Assembly (NCBI RefSeq): GCF_003144115.1
Contig: NW_020312001.1
Span: 222,845-286,844 of the forward strand
DNA: 64,000 nucleotides
DNA from: Tilletiopsis washingtonensis
Lineage: Eukaryota > Basidiomycota > Exobasidiomycetes > Entylomatales
Direction of reading: 5' to 3'
The translations under genes were made by a program, and so were the position numbers. The notes under the pieces are model-generated. The model saw nothing but the letters and a program-made list of their open reading frames with translations. It had not been told where the DNA came from and searched no databases. The stretch's first letter is position 1, and each line of letters opens with the position of its first letter. Below are positions 53,201-64,000 of the stretch, in pieces.

Positions 53201-53594
53201 CCTGCAGGCAGCGGCAGGCGTCAGCGAAGGCTGCCTCTGCGGCCACGGCGCGAGCTGAGCGCGACAGAGGCGTGGCGGAGACATGCGCAGCGTCGCAGTG
53301 CCGACCAGCGCTGCCCATACCGCACAGCCATGCTCCTGCCGCCCGAGATCACTTGCCAGCAGGCCAGGCACTCACCTTGAGGCGCTCGACGAGCATCTCG
53401 AGCTCGTTCTTGAGCTGCACATCCTCCTCGCTCAGCTCGTCCTCCTTCTTGGCCTGCTTCTTGTCGGCGGCGCCGGCCTGCTTGTCGTCGGCGGCGGCGT
53501 CGCGCGGCTCGTGCTGCTCGCCCTCCTTGTCCGGCTTGCGCGCCGGGTCATCGGAGGGCACGTTGATGGTCTGCTCGGCGCCTTCGCGCGGCAT
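50249..53594 (-). CDS. RPN1: 26S proteasome regulatory particle base subunit Rpn1 (PSMD2)
   Basis: Rpn1 is the non-ATPase scaffold that binds ubiquitin receptors such as Rad23 and the deubiquitinase Ubp6. The reading starts [20 protein letters not shown] with a charged, disordered N terminus, then [18 protein letters not shown] and [20 protein letters not shown]. The toroid of PC repeats is clear: [97 protein letters not shown] and [20 protein letters not shown]. An acidic Ala-rich insertion ([20 protein letters not shown]) sits between repeats, as in other Rpn1. The true C terminus [18 protein letters not shown] needs a last intron; without it the frame ends earlier. The gene has at least eight exons. 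Confidence 0.96.
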
Positions 53595-54100
53595 CGTGGC
53601 GGGCGGGGCGGGGCGAGGCGCAGCGCAGGTGCAGCAGGCGGCGCGACAGGAACGGCAGAGGGCGTGCGGCGGCGGACAGAGGCGTGCAGCTGGCGCAGGT
53701 GCTGACCGACGAGTGCGCAGGGGTCAGGGTGCAAGAGGTGAGGAAGAGCGTCTCGGGGCCGACGCGCAACTGCGAAGCACACGACGGCGGGCCGTGCGGC
53801 ATGCGAGCCTGACTTGAGCGGCGCGCGCAGGCCAGCAGCAGGGCAGCCCAGAGGCAGGCGCCGATCACATGCAGCGCAACATTACAACTTCCGCGGCGCG
53901 TTCTAATGCGCACGCCCTTCAGCAGAAATGCGTCGGGCGCGCCCGTTGTATTCCGCTGCGAGGCGCCAGCCGCGAAGTTCGGGCAGCCAGCCGGCCGACT
54001 CTCTGTCTGGTGCTGCTGCTGTCCGCACCGCAGCCGGGTCCGTCTTCGCGAGCCCACCTTCGCTCCACACCTTCCGCCCCGCACGCCTGCATCGCACGCC
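53595..54100. promoter_or_regulatory. Divergent promoter region between RPN1 and the FN3 coiled-coil gene
   Basis: The region is 506 bp. I looked for a Rpn4-type PACE element (GGTGGCAAA) upstream of RPN1 and did not find an exact copy. The frame upstream of 54101 stays open but lacks conserved content. Confidence 0.4.
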
Positions 54101-56944
54101 ATGCCCTCGGTCGCCGCAGCCGCCTCGTCCTTGGCTTCGGCGGGCGCGGCTGCACTCGGCACCGCGGCGCCGCCGCACGCCTCCTCCTCCTCCTCCGCCG
54201 CGGCCTCGTCGTCTGCGCACCGCCTCGCAGCGCACCACCCCTTCCGCCTGCACGTGCAGGATGTGACGCCCGTGTCCATCTCGCTGCTCTGGTCGCTACG
54301 CCCGCCGCCCATCTCGGCGCTGCACGGCGCGTACCCGCCCGTGCCGCGCCCGTCGTTCGCTGCGCCGGCCTCGCTGCCGGCCGGCATGCGTCGCCGCGCC
54401 CATGCTCGTGCCGCTGCACGCTCGTCGCAGCCGCAGACGCAGCCCAACCGCCACGACGACTGGGACGAAGACGGCGCTACTGCCGTCGAAGAGGGCTCAG
54501 ACAGTGCCGAAGCTGAGGCCGAAGCATTCGACGAGGCATCGCTCGAGGGCCACGCTTCTCGCACAGCTCCGCCGCACGCTGGCGGAGACAGCGACTCGGA
54601 GACGTCCGACACGGCCGGCGGCCCCGAGGAGGGCTCCGCCGCACATCCCGGACACGGCGCACGTCTCAGCAAGATCTTCGAGAGCGGTGTCAGTGTCACC
54701 GTCAACGGCCTGCCGTGGCCGCAGGTGGTGATGGGCGACCGCGGCAGCGACGAGGCGGTCATTGTCGTCTACGGCCTGATGCCGAATCAGCACTACGAGA
54801 TGGAGCTGAGTGTCGGCGGCCGCGATGCAAAGGTGTCTGTGGGACAGGTTGTCGATGGCGAGCGAGGTGAGCATAGCACGGGCGGAGTCAGTGCCGCCAG
54901 CTGCTCATATCTTGCAGCTATCGCAGACATCTCTGCCTCCGCCTCGCTGCATGAGCTGACAGGCTCGAGCGACTCGGCACTCGTGTCCGAGGCACACGTC
55001 GTGCCTGTCACTCCTCTGTCTGCCTCGACGTCATCGCCGCAGCGGCTGAAGCTCATCGTGCCCAATGGCGCAGCAGACGTTGCACCTCAGGCCCACGAGG
55101 CCGCACATGCAGCGCTGCTCTCCGACATTGAGACGTCGTCAGCTGAGCGCGAGGCGCTGGCATCGGAGCTGCGCAAGGCACGCAAAGATGCACAGCGCGC
55201 AGAAGGCGCCATGCGCGCCGAGATCGAGGCGATCAAGCGTGGCATGGAGCGAATGGCTGGCCCCGACCATCGCAGCAAGCAGAAGGTCTTGGCTCTGCAG
55301 GAGAGCATTCGGCAAGCTACGGTGCAGGCTCGCGAGCTCGACGAGGAGGCAGTCGCGGCCGAGGGCGAGAGGCCGGACTGGGAGGAGAAGGAGCGAGTGC
55401 GCGACGCGGAGCTCGCCGAGGTGCGCTCCACTGTCGAGGCCAGTGAGGAGCGGGATCGCCAGGAGATCAGCAAGATCGAGGAAGAGGTGGGCGAGCGCGA
55501 GCGCGAGCTGGCGCTTGCTGCACGCGCCGTCGAGCAGAAGGAGACGGAGCGCAACAGGCTGGACAACGAGCGGCGTGTCGAGCTCGAAGCGGAGATCGCT
55601 CGGCTGCGCAACGAGATGGACCGAGTCCTCAATGCGCCGCCGCCGCCGCCAGGCGGATCGTACCACCCTTCGCACATGCGTCCAGTGCCAACAGCGGCAA
55701 GCTTCGTGCCTACGCAGGCGCTACCGCGCGCTCGAAGCGGCGCAGCTGGCGGCGCACGCGGCGCAGGCTCGAGCCGCGGCCCGCCTGGCCGCTCGACGAG
55801 TGGGCCGAATGTGTTCGCGCAGCAGCGTCGCGGCGGCCGGCCGGGCGGCGCATCGCCTCTGCTCGCCGACAACTCGGGCGGCTTCGCAGGTTTCGGCCCG
55901 TCTCCAGTTCTTCAGAGCGCAGGAGCGCCGGGCGGATCGCCTGGCCTGTCGCCTGATGCCTTCCCGCCACCAGGACACGGCGCCTTTCCGCACTCGCCTC
56001 ATAGCTTCGCTCCATCACCAGGCAACATGGCGCTGGACCCCAACAAGCCAGAGTTTGTGCCTTCGCTCGGCGGCAGCACGGCTTCGCCTGTCGTCTCAAA
56101 AGCACGCGTCTCTCCAGCGCCTCTTTCGGCCAGCAGTCCATCAAGCAGCGCGTTCCGAGCGGCGCAGGTCAACGCTGGCTACGCTGCTCCGGCGTCACCG
56201 ACCACTGCGAGCCGCTTCGCTCCCCGAGGCGCCATCGGTGACGGCGCACCGCACCCGACGCTCTCGCTCCTGACACACTCGGTGCATGGCGCCGCGGCCC
56301 CTGCTGGCATCTCGCCGAGCACGATGAATCGATCTCCAGTGATCAAGCAGGGGCCGTCGCCGGGCTCTGCTCCGCCAGGGCTTCCCTTTGCGCCCGGTGT
56401 CAACTTTGACGTGAACTCGTCACGCCGAGGCTCCTTCGGCCCGATCGACTTGGACAACTTCGACTCCTTCGGTCCGGGCGCGCCGGGCTCGGGGCAGGCA
56501 TTCGGCTGGACTGCCACCGGCCCGCCCTCGGGCAACTCCTCGCCCTGGGCCGCGACGGTGGGCCTGCCGCTCGAGCGCGGCGCCGAGATCTGGGGCGGCG
56601 CAAATCCGAGCGCAGCAGGCACCTCGTCTCCGCTGCGTACGCGAGCGTCCATCCCGCTGGGCATGGACCTGGCCGCAGCGGCGCGCAAGGCGCGCGACGG
56701 CACCACGAGCCCCATCGGCTCGGCGCCCGTCAGTCCCACGAGTCCGAACGCACTGCCTGCGGTGGGCACGGGCACATCGAGTCCGCGAGCCATGGGCAGC
56801 TTCTCGCGCGGCACGCCGCCAGCGCTGCAGGTCCACTCGGCACCGGGCAGCGAGCAAGGCGGAGCGCACAGCGCCTCGCCCGCACCGCTCACGTTCGCAA
56901 GTGTGGCCGCCGCCGAGGCTGGCCGTCGCGAGGCGTCCGCTTAA
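54101..56944 (+). CDS. FN3-like, coiled-coil and Ser/Pro-rich protein of unknown function
   Basis: I do not recognise a named family. The start MPSVAAAASSLASAGAAALG leads to a split fibronectin-III-like sandwich: HPFRLHVQDVTPVSISLLWS and, after an acidic insertion, VSVTVNGLPWPQVV with VYGLMPNQHYEMELSVGG. A coiled coil of about 170 residues follows (EREALASELRKARKDAQRAE to ELEAEIARLRNEMDRVLN). The last 400 residues are disordered and rich in Ser-Pro, Gly and Ala, with SP/TP sites (SPIGSAPVSPTSPN) that could be kinase targets. A 51-nt segment (54867-54917) with GTGAGC and TTGCAG ends is probably an intron; it contains no stop and is a multiple of three, so the product is 930 or 947 residues. 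It ends 21 bp from the next gene's stop. Confidence 0.8.
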   Translation: MPSVAAAASSLASAGAAALGTAAPPHASSSSSAAASSSAHRLAAHHPFRLHVQDVTPVSISLLWSLRPPPISALHGAYPPVPRPSFAAPASLPAGMRRRAHARAAARSSQPQTQPNRHDDWDEDGATAVEEGSDSAEAEAEAFDEASLEGHASRTAPPHAGGDSDSETSDTAGGPEEGSAAHPGHGARLSKIFESGVSVTVNGLPWPQVVMGDRGSDEAVIVVYGLMPNQHYEMELSVGGRDAKVSVGQVVDGERGEHSTGGVSAASCSYLAAIADISASASLHELTGSSDSALVSEAHVVPVTPLSASTSSPQRLKLIVPNGAADVAPQAHEAAHAALLSDIETSSAEREALASELRKARKDAQRAEGAMRAEIEAIKRGMERMAGPDHRSKQKVLALQESIRQATVQARELDEEAVAAEGERPDWEEKERVRDAELAEVRSTVEASEERDRQEISKIEEEVGERERELALAARAVEQKETERNRLDNERRVELEAEIARLRNEMDRVLNAPPPPPGGSYHPSHMRPVPTAASFVPTQALPRARSGAAGGARGAGSSRGPPGRSTSGPNVFAQQRRGGRPGGASPLLADNSGGFAGFGPSPVLQSAGAPGGSPGLSPDAFPPPGHGAFPHSPHSFAPSPGNMALDPNKPEFVPSLGGSTASPVVSKARVSPAPLSASSPSSSAFRAAQVNAGYAAPASPTTASRFAPRGAIGDGAPHPTLSLLTHSVHGAAAPAGISPSTMNRSPVIKQGPSPGSAPPGLPFAPGVNFDVNSSRRGSFGPIDLDNFDSFGPGAPGSGQAFGWTATGPPSGNSSPWAATVGLPLERGAEIWGGANPSAAGTSSPLRTRASIPLGMDLAAAARKARDGTTSPIGSAPVSPTSPNALPAVGTGTSSPRAMGSFSRGTPPALQVHSAPGSEQGGAHSASPAPLTFASVAAAEAGRREASA

Positions 56945-56965
56945 TGTATTTTTATAGTGTATCAC

Positions 56966-58525
56966 TCACAGGCGCCCGCGCATGCTGTCCGAGAAGCGCT
57001 CGGCATCGGCGGCCTTGGCGTCGGCGCGCAGCGCAGCATGGTGGCTGGCGCTGAACACCCGCGCCTGGTGCGGCGTGAGCGGGGGAACATCGGCAATGCC
57101 CATGCGAGCGCAGATGAGCTCGCCGATGGTTGGCAGGAACTGACGTTTCGTCAGCGCCATGGCTGACAGCTTGCGTCAAGCCACACACCTTGAAGCCGTG
57201 CCCGCTGTCGCCGCCAGCCACGATTACACGTCCTTGCGTGCCCTCGAGCTCGTCGATGAGCCAGTTCTCATCGAGCGTGTCGGAGTACCAGCAGACACGC
57301 GAGCCGATCAGCTCTGCGCTGCGCAAGCTCGGATAGACCTGGAGCAGAATCAGTGCGTGTCGTGAACCGCCGCAGCTCCAGACTCACGTCGTACAGTGCT
57401 TCGAGCATGCGCTCGATCTGATCTGCAGGCATGCTTCCAGGCTCCGCGCTCGATGTGAAGCCGGGATAAGAGGAGGCGGCGTGCAATGGAGGACGAGGGA
57501 GCGGCCAGCCAGACTGCATGAGAACGGTTCAGCTGGCTCTGTCATCAGCGCTAGTGAGCAGCACCCACCCCATGGATCGCGCACTTGAGCACGCCGTGCT
57601 CGTCTGGCTCGAAGATGTAGAAGCCAGTCGAGAAGTTCAGCACGACGGGTGCGCTGCGGAAGGCGGCACGCTGCTCGTCGTCCAGCTGCAGAAGGATGAC
57701 GCTCTGCGCCGAAGGCGTGCAGGGGTGCGGTGCAGGTGCGCCCAGGCGGCGCAGCAGATCGTGTGCCCAGGCACCTGCACAGATGACGACCTTGCCGCCC
57801 TGCTGCGTGCGCCACTCCCGTCCATCCTCCGCTCGTACGCCGACGACGATGCCGCCCTCGCGCAGCAGGCTCGTGACGACTGCGCTGCCCTCGACGCGGG
57901 CGCCGAGGCGGACGGCTTCGCGAAGCGCAGCATGCGTCGCGTTTCCGGCCTCGGCCCAGCCTGCACGAGGGTTGACGTAGGCGCTCTGAGAGCCGCCCAT
58001 GTCTCGCAGTGCCGCACCCAGCTGGTCGCGCAGGCTTGGAGGAAAGCATGCATCGGTGTCCGCGTCCGACTTGAGTTGGCGCGCCTTGGGCGGCAGCTCG
58101 CAGCCCGGAGCCGGCGTCTCGACAAAGGGCACGCCGGCGCCGTCGGACTCGAGCACCTCGGCGTGCGCTCGGGCGATGCCGTTCTGCACGTACGCGCGGC
58201 CGTCCTTGGGCGGGCGCGGGCCCGAGTGCAGCAGCAGGCCGACCTCGTGGTAGAAGGGCGCATAGAGCGGCGAGGTGCGCCATGCCGAGATGGCCCGCTT
58301 CGCCAGCGCGGCGTAGTGCTTGTCCTGGTAGTCGGCCCTGATGATCTTGTTCACATCGTTGGACGCAGCGTCGACGGCAGCCCGGCCGTCGGGCGAGCGC
58401 TCGAGGAGCGTCACGGCATGTCCGCGCGCGAGCAGGTGCAGCGCCGTCGAGACGCCAAAGACGCCGGCGCCGACGACGAGGTGGTGCGGCGTCTGCGCCG
58501 CGGCGCTGGTCGTGGAGGCGGCCAT
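56966..58525 (-). CDS. FAD-dependent amine oxidase, sarcosine/fructosyl-amino-acid oxidase type
   Basis: These oxidases deaminate N-alkyl amino acids with release of hydrogen peroxide. The Rossmann site is HHLVVGAGVFGVSTALHLLA. Family marks are SNDVNKIIRADYQDKHYAAL, AYVNPRAGWAEAGNATHAAL and VVICAGAWAHDLLRRLG. The late region IGSRVCWYSDTLDENWLIDE corresponds to the segment that carries the covalently flavinylated Cys in monomeric sarcosine and fructosyl amine oxidases, and GGDSGHGFK matches their C-terminal FAD motif. At least four exons are joined. The C terminus is GRL, only a weak match to the peroxisomal PTS1 often found in this family. A start at 58609 would add 28 poorly conserved residues; I prefer MAASTTSAAAQ. 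The substrate cannot be fixed between sarcosine, pipecolate and fructosyl amines. Confidence 0.88.
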
Positions 58526-58844
58526 CGCGACGAGCCGGCCTTGCTTTTGATGATGATGGTTGTGCAGAGCTGAGACGCAGCCGCAGCGGGCGGCTCGAGA
58601 AAGAGGCACAAATTCTTAATCCGCTGCCTTTGGCGCCAAATCGAAGGCGCAGCGCGGAAATGCGCCCGCGGCACAGCGCCGCCGTTCCCACGCGGAGCAG
58701 GCGCGCTGCCTCGCTGCCTCCACCCGACCCACCTCCAGAGGCGAAGGCCGCGCGGCACGGCACTCCGGCGAGGAGCGCTTGGCATCCGGCGCCGCACCCT
58801 CGCTGCCCGCCTCGCTCCCGGCCACGACCGCCCGCCGCCATCTC
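58526..58844. promoter_or_regulatory. Divergent promoter with an E2F-like palindrome
   Basis: These 319 bp lie between the oxidase and the F-box-like gene. The perfect 12-bp palindrome TTTGGCGCCAAA lies at 58629-58640, next to an A/T patch (AAATTCTTAAT). Confidence 0.5.
58629..58640. promoter_or_regulatory. TTTGGCGCCAAA palindrome
   Basis: Both strands read TTTGGCGC, which fits the E2F/DP consensus TTTSSCGC. It is about 100 bp from one start and 205 bp from the other. Function is inferred only from the sequence. Confidence 0.45.
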
Positions 58845-59779
58845 ATGACGCTCCTCGAAGAGGTGCTCGCCGCCGCACCGCCGGCGTACAGCGGCGCCGG
58901 CAGCAGCGCCTCGACGCTGCTGCTGGCCTCGGCGCCCGGCCGCCTGCCGACGCAGCTCTGGCTCGCCATCCTCGCTCACGTCGTCGAGCCGCGCGCCGGG
59001 CGCCGCCAGAGCGTCGCCGGCTGGGCGGCGCTGCACCGCTCCGTGCGCTTCGTCTGCAAGGAGCTGTACCTCGGTGCGTGCTGCCTGCACCGCCTCGCTC
59101 GCCGCATGCACTGACACACGCCGGCGCAGTGTCGATGCACATGCTGCGCTCGCGCTATCTGCTCGCCTACCTGCGCAAGGTGCGCTCGCCCTTCACCTCT
59201 GATCCGTACCCCTCGGGCGCCGCGCCGTCTTCGTCGCACACGGCGCACTACCCGCTGCCCTCGTCCTCTGCGCTGCTCGACTCGCAGGCGAGGCGCGAGA
59301 CGCGCGTGCTGGACCTCTTCATTGCCGGGCAGGTCGTGTCCGAGGTCGACGAGGTCGAGTCGGACCTGATGCTCGACACGTACGGCGTCGTCGACCTCTT
59401 TGCGCTGCATCAGCCGCAGGCGCGCCTCGAGGACCTCGTCCTGGCCTACGGCACACGCGCCGACCTCATCCTCTCGCGTGCGCAGCTGCAGTCGTCCGAG
59501 AAGCCGCGCCGCATGATGCCGCACCAGATCCGCGCCGAGGACGTCAGCGTCGGCTTTGGCCTCAACAGCGTCGCGCTGCGGCTGCCGTTTGCCTTTGGAC
59601 GTGCGCCGCCCGGCGATGCGCCGCCGCGTCTCTCGAAGCGCACCGTCGTGACGCTCGAGCGCGAGCGCAGCGAGAAGCTCGAGGCCACGGCCATGCAGCT
59701 CGTTGCCGGCCTCAAGTACGAGGGCGTGCGGCGCTGCGAGCGAGGCGGTGCCACTTGGTATGAGGGGCCTCGAGAGTAG
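58845..59779 (+). CDS. F-box-like domain protein of unknown function
   Basis: Two exons (58845-59073, 59130-59779) give 292 residues. The first exon contains LPTQLWLAILAHVVEP and, after a short insertion, WAALHRSVRFVCKELYL. This is the leucine/tryptophan pattern of an F-box-like helical bundle, which would bind SKP1 in an SCF ligase. The second exon (VSMHMLRSRYLLAYLRKVRS; TRVLDLFIAGQVVSEVDEVE; FGLNSVALRLPFAFG) shows no repeat or domain I can name. It ends ERGGATWYEGPRE. The reading is well supported by phase and composition; the function is not. Confidence 0.7.
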
Positions 59780-60015
59780 TGCACATGTGTCGGCCTTGCC
59801 GCTCCAGACATTGCTGAGTCGCCCGTCGCAAGCCCGACGCCATGCCGCAGCATCCACGCGCAAGGGACTTCGAGTCGAGGGCGGAGTAGCTCCGCGAATT
59901 CCGCCGCGCGAGTCACTGGCTCGTGCGCGCATCCCCTTCTTCTTCTGTGCTAGGCTCGTCGCTTCCTTCCGCTCCTCATCACCTGTACACATACCCTCTG
60001 CTTCGCGCCGCAACC

Positions 60016-61312
60016 ATGTCCCAGCACACTGCCGTGCTCGCGCCCTCGTCGCGCGTGCCGCCCGAGCTCACGCCGGCGGCGTCGGGCCAGGCGCCGCTCG
60101 TCGTCATGCCGTCGGCCGTGTGCGACGCCGAGGCGCGGCGCGAGACGACGCGCCAGCTGGCCGCCGACGTCGAGGGCGCCACGGGCGCCAGCGTGCTCGT
60201 CGGAGAGGCGCAGCTCAACAACGACGTGCGCGGCATCCTCTGGCTCGACACGGGCGTCAAGCACCTCGACATCCTCGAGGATGCGCTGACACGCTTCCCG
60301 GGCATCGGCTGGGTCGGCGTGCCGATGGCCGGCTGCGGGCACTATGGTCCCGTCATGCGTCGCTTCCCCGGTAAGATCTGGACGAGCGCAAAGGTGCGTG
60401 TTGTGTCGCACGTCAGGGAGATGTGCGTCGCTGACAGCTGCACGCCTCAGGGAGCCTACGCTCAGCCCGTCGCCGAGCATGCGCTCGCCTTGGCCCTTGC
60501 GCTGCTGCGCAACCTGCCCACGCGCATCCGTGCCACGAGCTGGGGGCCAGCGTGAGTGGCACACTTGCCGCTCTTGCCGCGTAAACCGCTGAGACGAGCT
60601 CTGCACAGCACTGGCCTCTCGCTCTTCGGCCTGCGCGTGACGGTGCTCGGCGCCGGCGGCATCACGCTATCGCTCCTCTCGCTCCTCGCGCCCTTCAAGA
60701 ACCGCGTCACCGTGCTGCGGCGGCGGGCCGACGAGGGCCTCGAGGCCAGCCTCGTGCCGGCGGGCCTCGACGTGAGCGTCGGCGCGCTGGCCGACCTCAA
60801 GTCGATCCTGCCCGAGACGGACGTGCTCATCATTGCGTGTGCCCTGACGCCGCTGACGAAGCACGTCATCGGCGCGCCCGAGCTGGCGCTCATGAAGCCG
60901 AGCTCCATCCTCGTCAACGTCGCCCGCGGCGAGCACGTCGTGACGCCGGCGCTCGTCGAGGCGCTGCGCGAGGGGCGCATCGCCGGCGCAGGCATCGACG
61001 TGACGGACCCGGAGCCGCTGCCCGAGGGGCACGAGCTGTGGACGCTGGAGAGCAGCCACCCGGACGTCAGCTCGCATGGTCCGGGCGGCGGCGCTGGACG
61101 TGCCAACCTCATCATCAGTGAGCCGCTGTGCTGTGCTGTGCTCCGCCGCATGTCTGCGCTCCGCTAATTTGCCCTTTGCAGCGCCCCACACCGCCGACAC
61201 GCCCGAGATGGTGGCGCCGTTGCTGGCGCAGCGCTTCAAGCGCAACGCCCTGGCCCTCTCGCGCGGCGACGGCGAGTTCGAGGGTGTGGTCGACGTAGAG
61301 CAGGGCTACTAG
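60016..61312 (+). CDS. D-2-hydroxyacid dehydrogenase family protein
   Basis: This is an NAD(P)-dependent oxidoreductase of the glyoxylate reductase/phosphoglycerate dehydrogenase superfamily. Four exons join from MSQHTAVLAPSSRVPPELTP. After a catalytic-domain half (WVGVPMAGCGHYGPVMRRFP; AQPVAEHALALALALLRNLP), the Rossmann domain begins LRVTVLGAGGITLSLLSLLA. The catalytic Arg is in SSILVNVARGEHVVTPALVE, the Asp/Glu region in AGIDVTDPEPLPEGHELW, and the His in NLIITPHTADTPEM, which needs the last splice. The nucleotide loop GAGGI departs from the usual GxGxxG because the third Gly is replaced. The exact substrate is unknown. It is preceded by a C/T-rich leader and followed 106 bp later by the convergent PAB1 stop. 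Confidence 0.88.
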
Positions 61313-61418
61313 AGATGCTGAGGTCATCCGAGCTATCGTTTCAACTCTCTTTTGGGGTAGAAATTACAAGTGAAGAGGAAAGGAAGGAAAGGAAAAGGAA
61401 GAGAGGAGCGGCCGCTCC

Positions 61419-63689
<2,271 letters not shown>

Positions 63690-63711
63690 GAAGTGATGGA
63701 GCTAGAGAGAG

Positions 63712-63719
63712 CTTTTATG
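63712..63719 (-). promoter_or_regulatory. TATA-like element of PAB1
   Basis: CATAAAAG on the minus strand lies about 165 bp upstream of the start codon and just before a CTCTCTC run that may be the start of transcription. Upstream of it, 63741-63773 is A-rich on the same strand, as in nucleosome-free fungal promoters. Confidence 0.45.
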
Positions 63720-64000
63720 GATCGCGGCGATCCCTTTGGCTTTTTGCGATTTTGAACTTTTTTCTGGCTGCGCGCAGGGGCACGGCGGGTCAGCGCCACG
63801 GCCAGCACATGGATGGAGCGAGTGCCCGGCGCCGTCGCTGCGGCACGCCCGTCGTCGTCGCCCTGCCCTCGCGGCACCACGACCCTGCTGCGCCTTCGCC
63901 TCCGCCTCGCCCGCGCGCACACGGCGCCGCAGTGGCACGCACCTTGTTTTTTGTGCTTGTGAGGCTTATGGAGCTCGCGGCGAGGGCCTGCGAGGACGGG

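Noticed and set aside
53906-54100. Frame open upstream of the FN3 coiled-coil start
   Set aside because: The residues are Arg/Cys/Pro-rich and unlike the protein; the ATG at 54101 is followed by natural composition.

Overview
This is nuclear DNA of a GC-rich, gene-dense fungus. Third codon positions are almost always G or C. Genes carry many introns of about 48-115 nt, with GTGAGT or GTGCGT donors, a CTGAC/CTGAT branch site and CAG acceptors. The gene set (hisHF fusion, NKAP, CUL4, ARMT1, a [2Fe-2S] ferrochelatase, a tail-anchored UBC6) and the splice signals fit Basidiomycota. Ustilaginomycotina is my best guess, but the sequence alone does not fix the genus. I see no tRNA, rRNA, CRISPR array, transposon or viral remnant.

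I reconstruct 25 protein genes, one cut by the left edge. From left to right: an SRR1-like gene divergent from HIS7 (1-2.8 kb); a presequence-bearing trypsin-like protease (minus) divergent from RPB1 (3-11 kb); ARMT1 (minus) divergent from UBC6 (11.3-15.6 kb); two related alpha/beta hydrolases tail to tail (16.2-19.1 kb); a BET bromodomain protein (minus) divergent from an ABCC transporter (19.7-28.9 kb); a DUF866 zinc protein (minus) divergent from NKAP (29.3-32.1 kb); an alkyltransferase-like DNA repair protein and a GH36 alpha-galactosidase (both minus, 32.1-35.8 kb); CUL4 convergent with ferrochelatase (36.3-41.2 kb); a repeat-laden orphan membrane protein (42.1-44.3 kb); a VWA-domain protein (minus) divergent from a WW/FF-domain factor (44.9-50.2 kb); RPN1 (minus) divergent from a coiled-coil protein (50.2-56.9 kb); an FAD amine oxidase (minus) divergent from an F-box-like protein (57-59.8 kb); a 2-hydroxyacid dehydrogenase (60-61.3 kb); and PAB1 (minus, 61.4-63.6 kb).

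The genes form no pathway cluster. Most are housekeeping functions: transcription and mRNA (RPB1, BET, NKAP, WW/FF factor, PAB1), ubiquitin and proteasome (UBC6, CUL4, RPN1), histidine and haem synthesis, DNA repair, and metabolism. Divergent pairs share promoters of a few hundred bases, and convergent pairs end 21-80 bases apart.

The stretch 41.2-44.5 kb is different. It is full of direct repeats and holds one apparently lineage-specific gene. Its inferred protein has an N-terminal hydrophobic segment, about 13 copies of a His/Ala-rich SAFVGDDEAH-type repeat, a membrane helix that has just been tandemly duplicated (93 bp, one mismatch), and a charged coiled-coil tail. It is the best candidate here for something undescribed.
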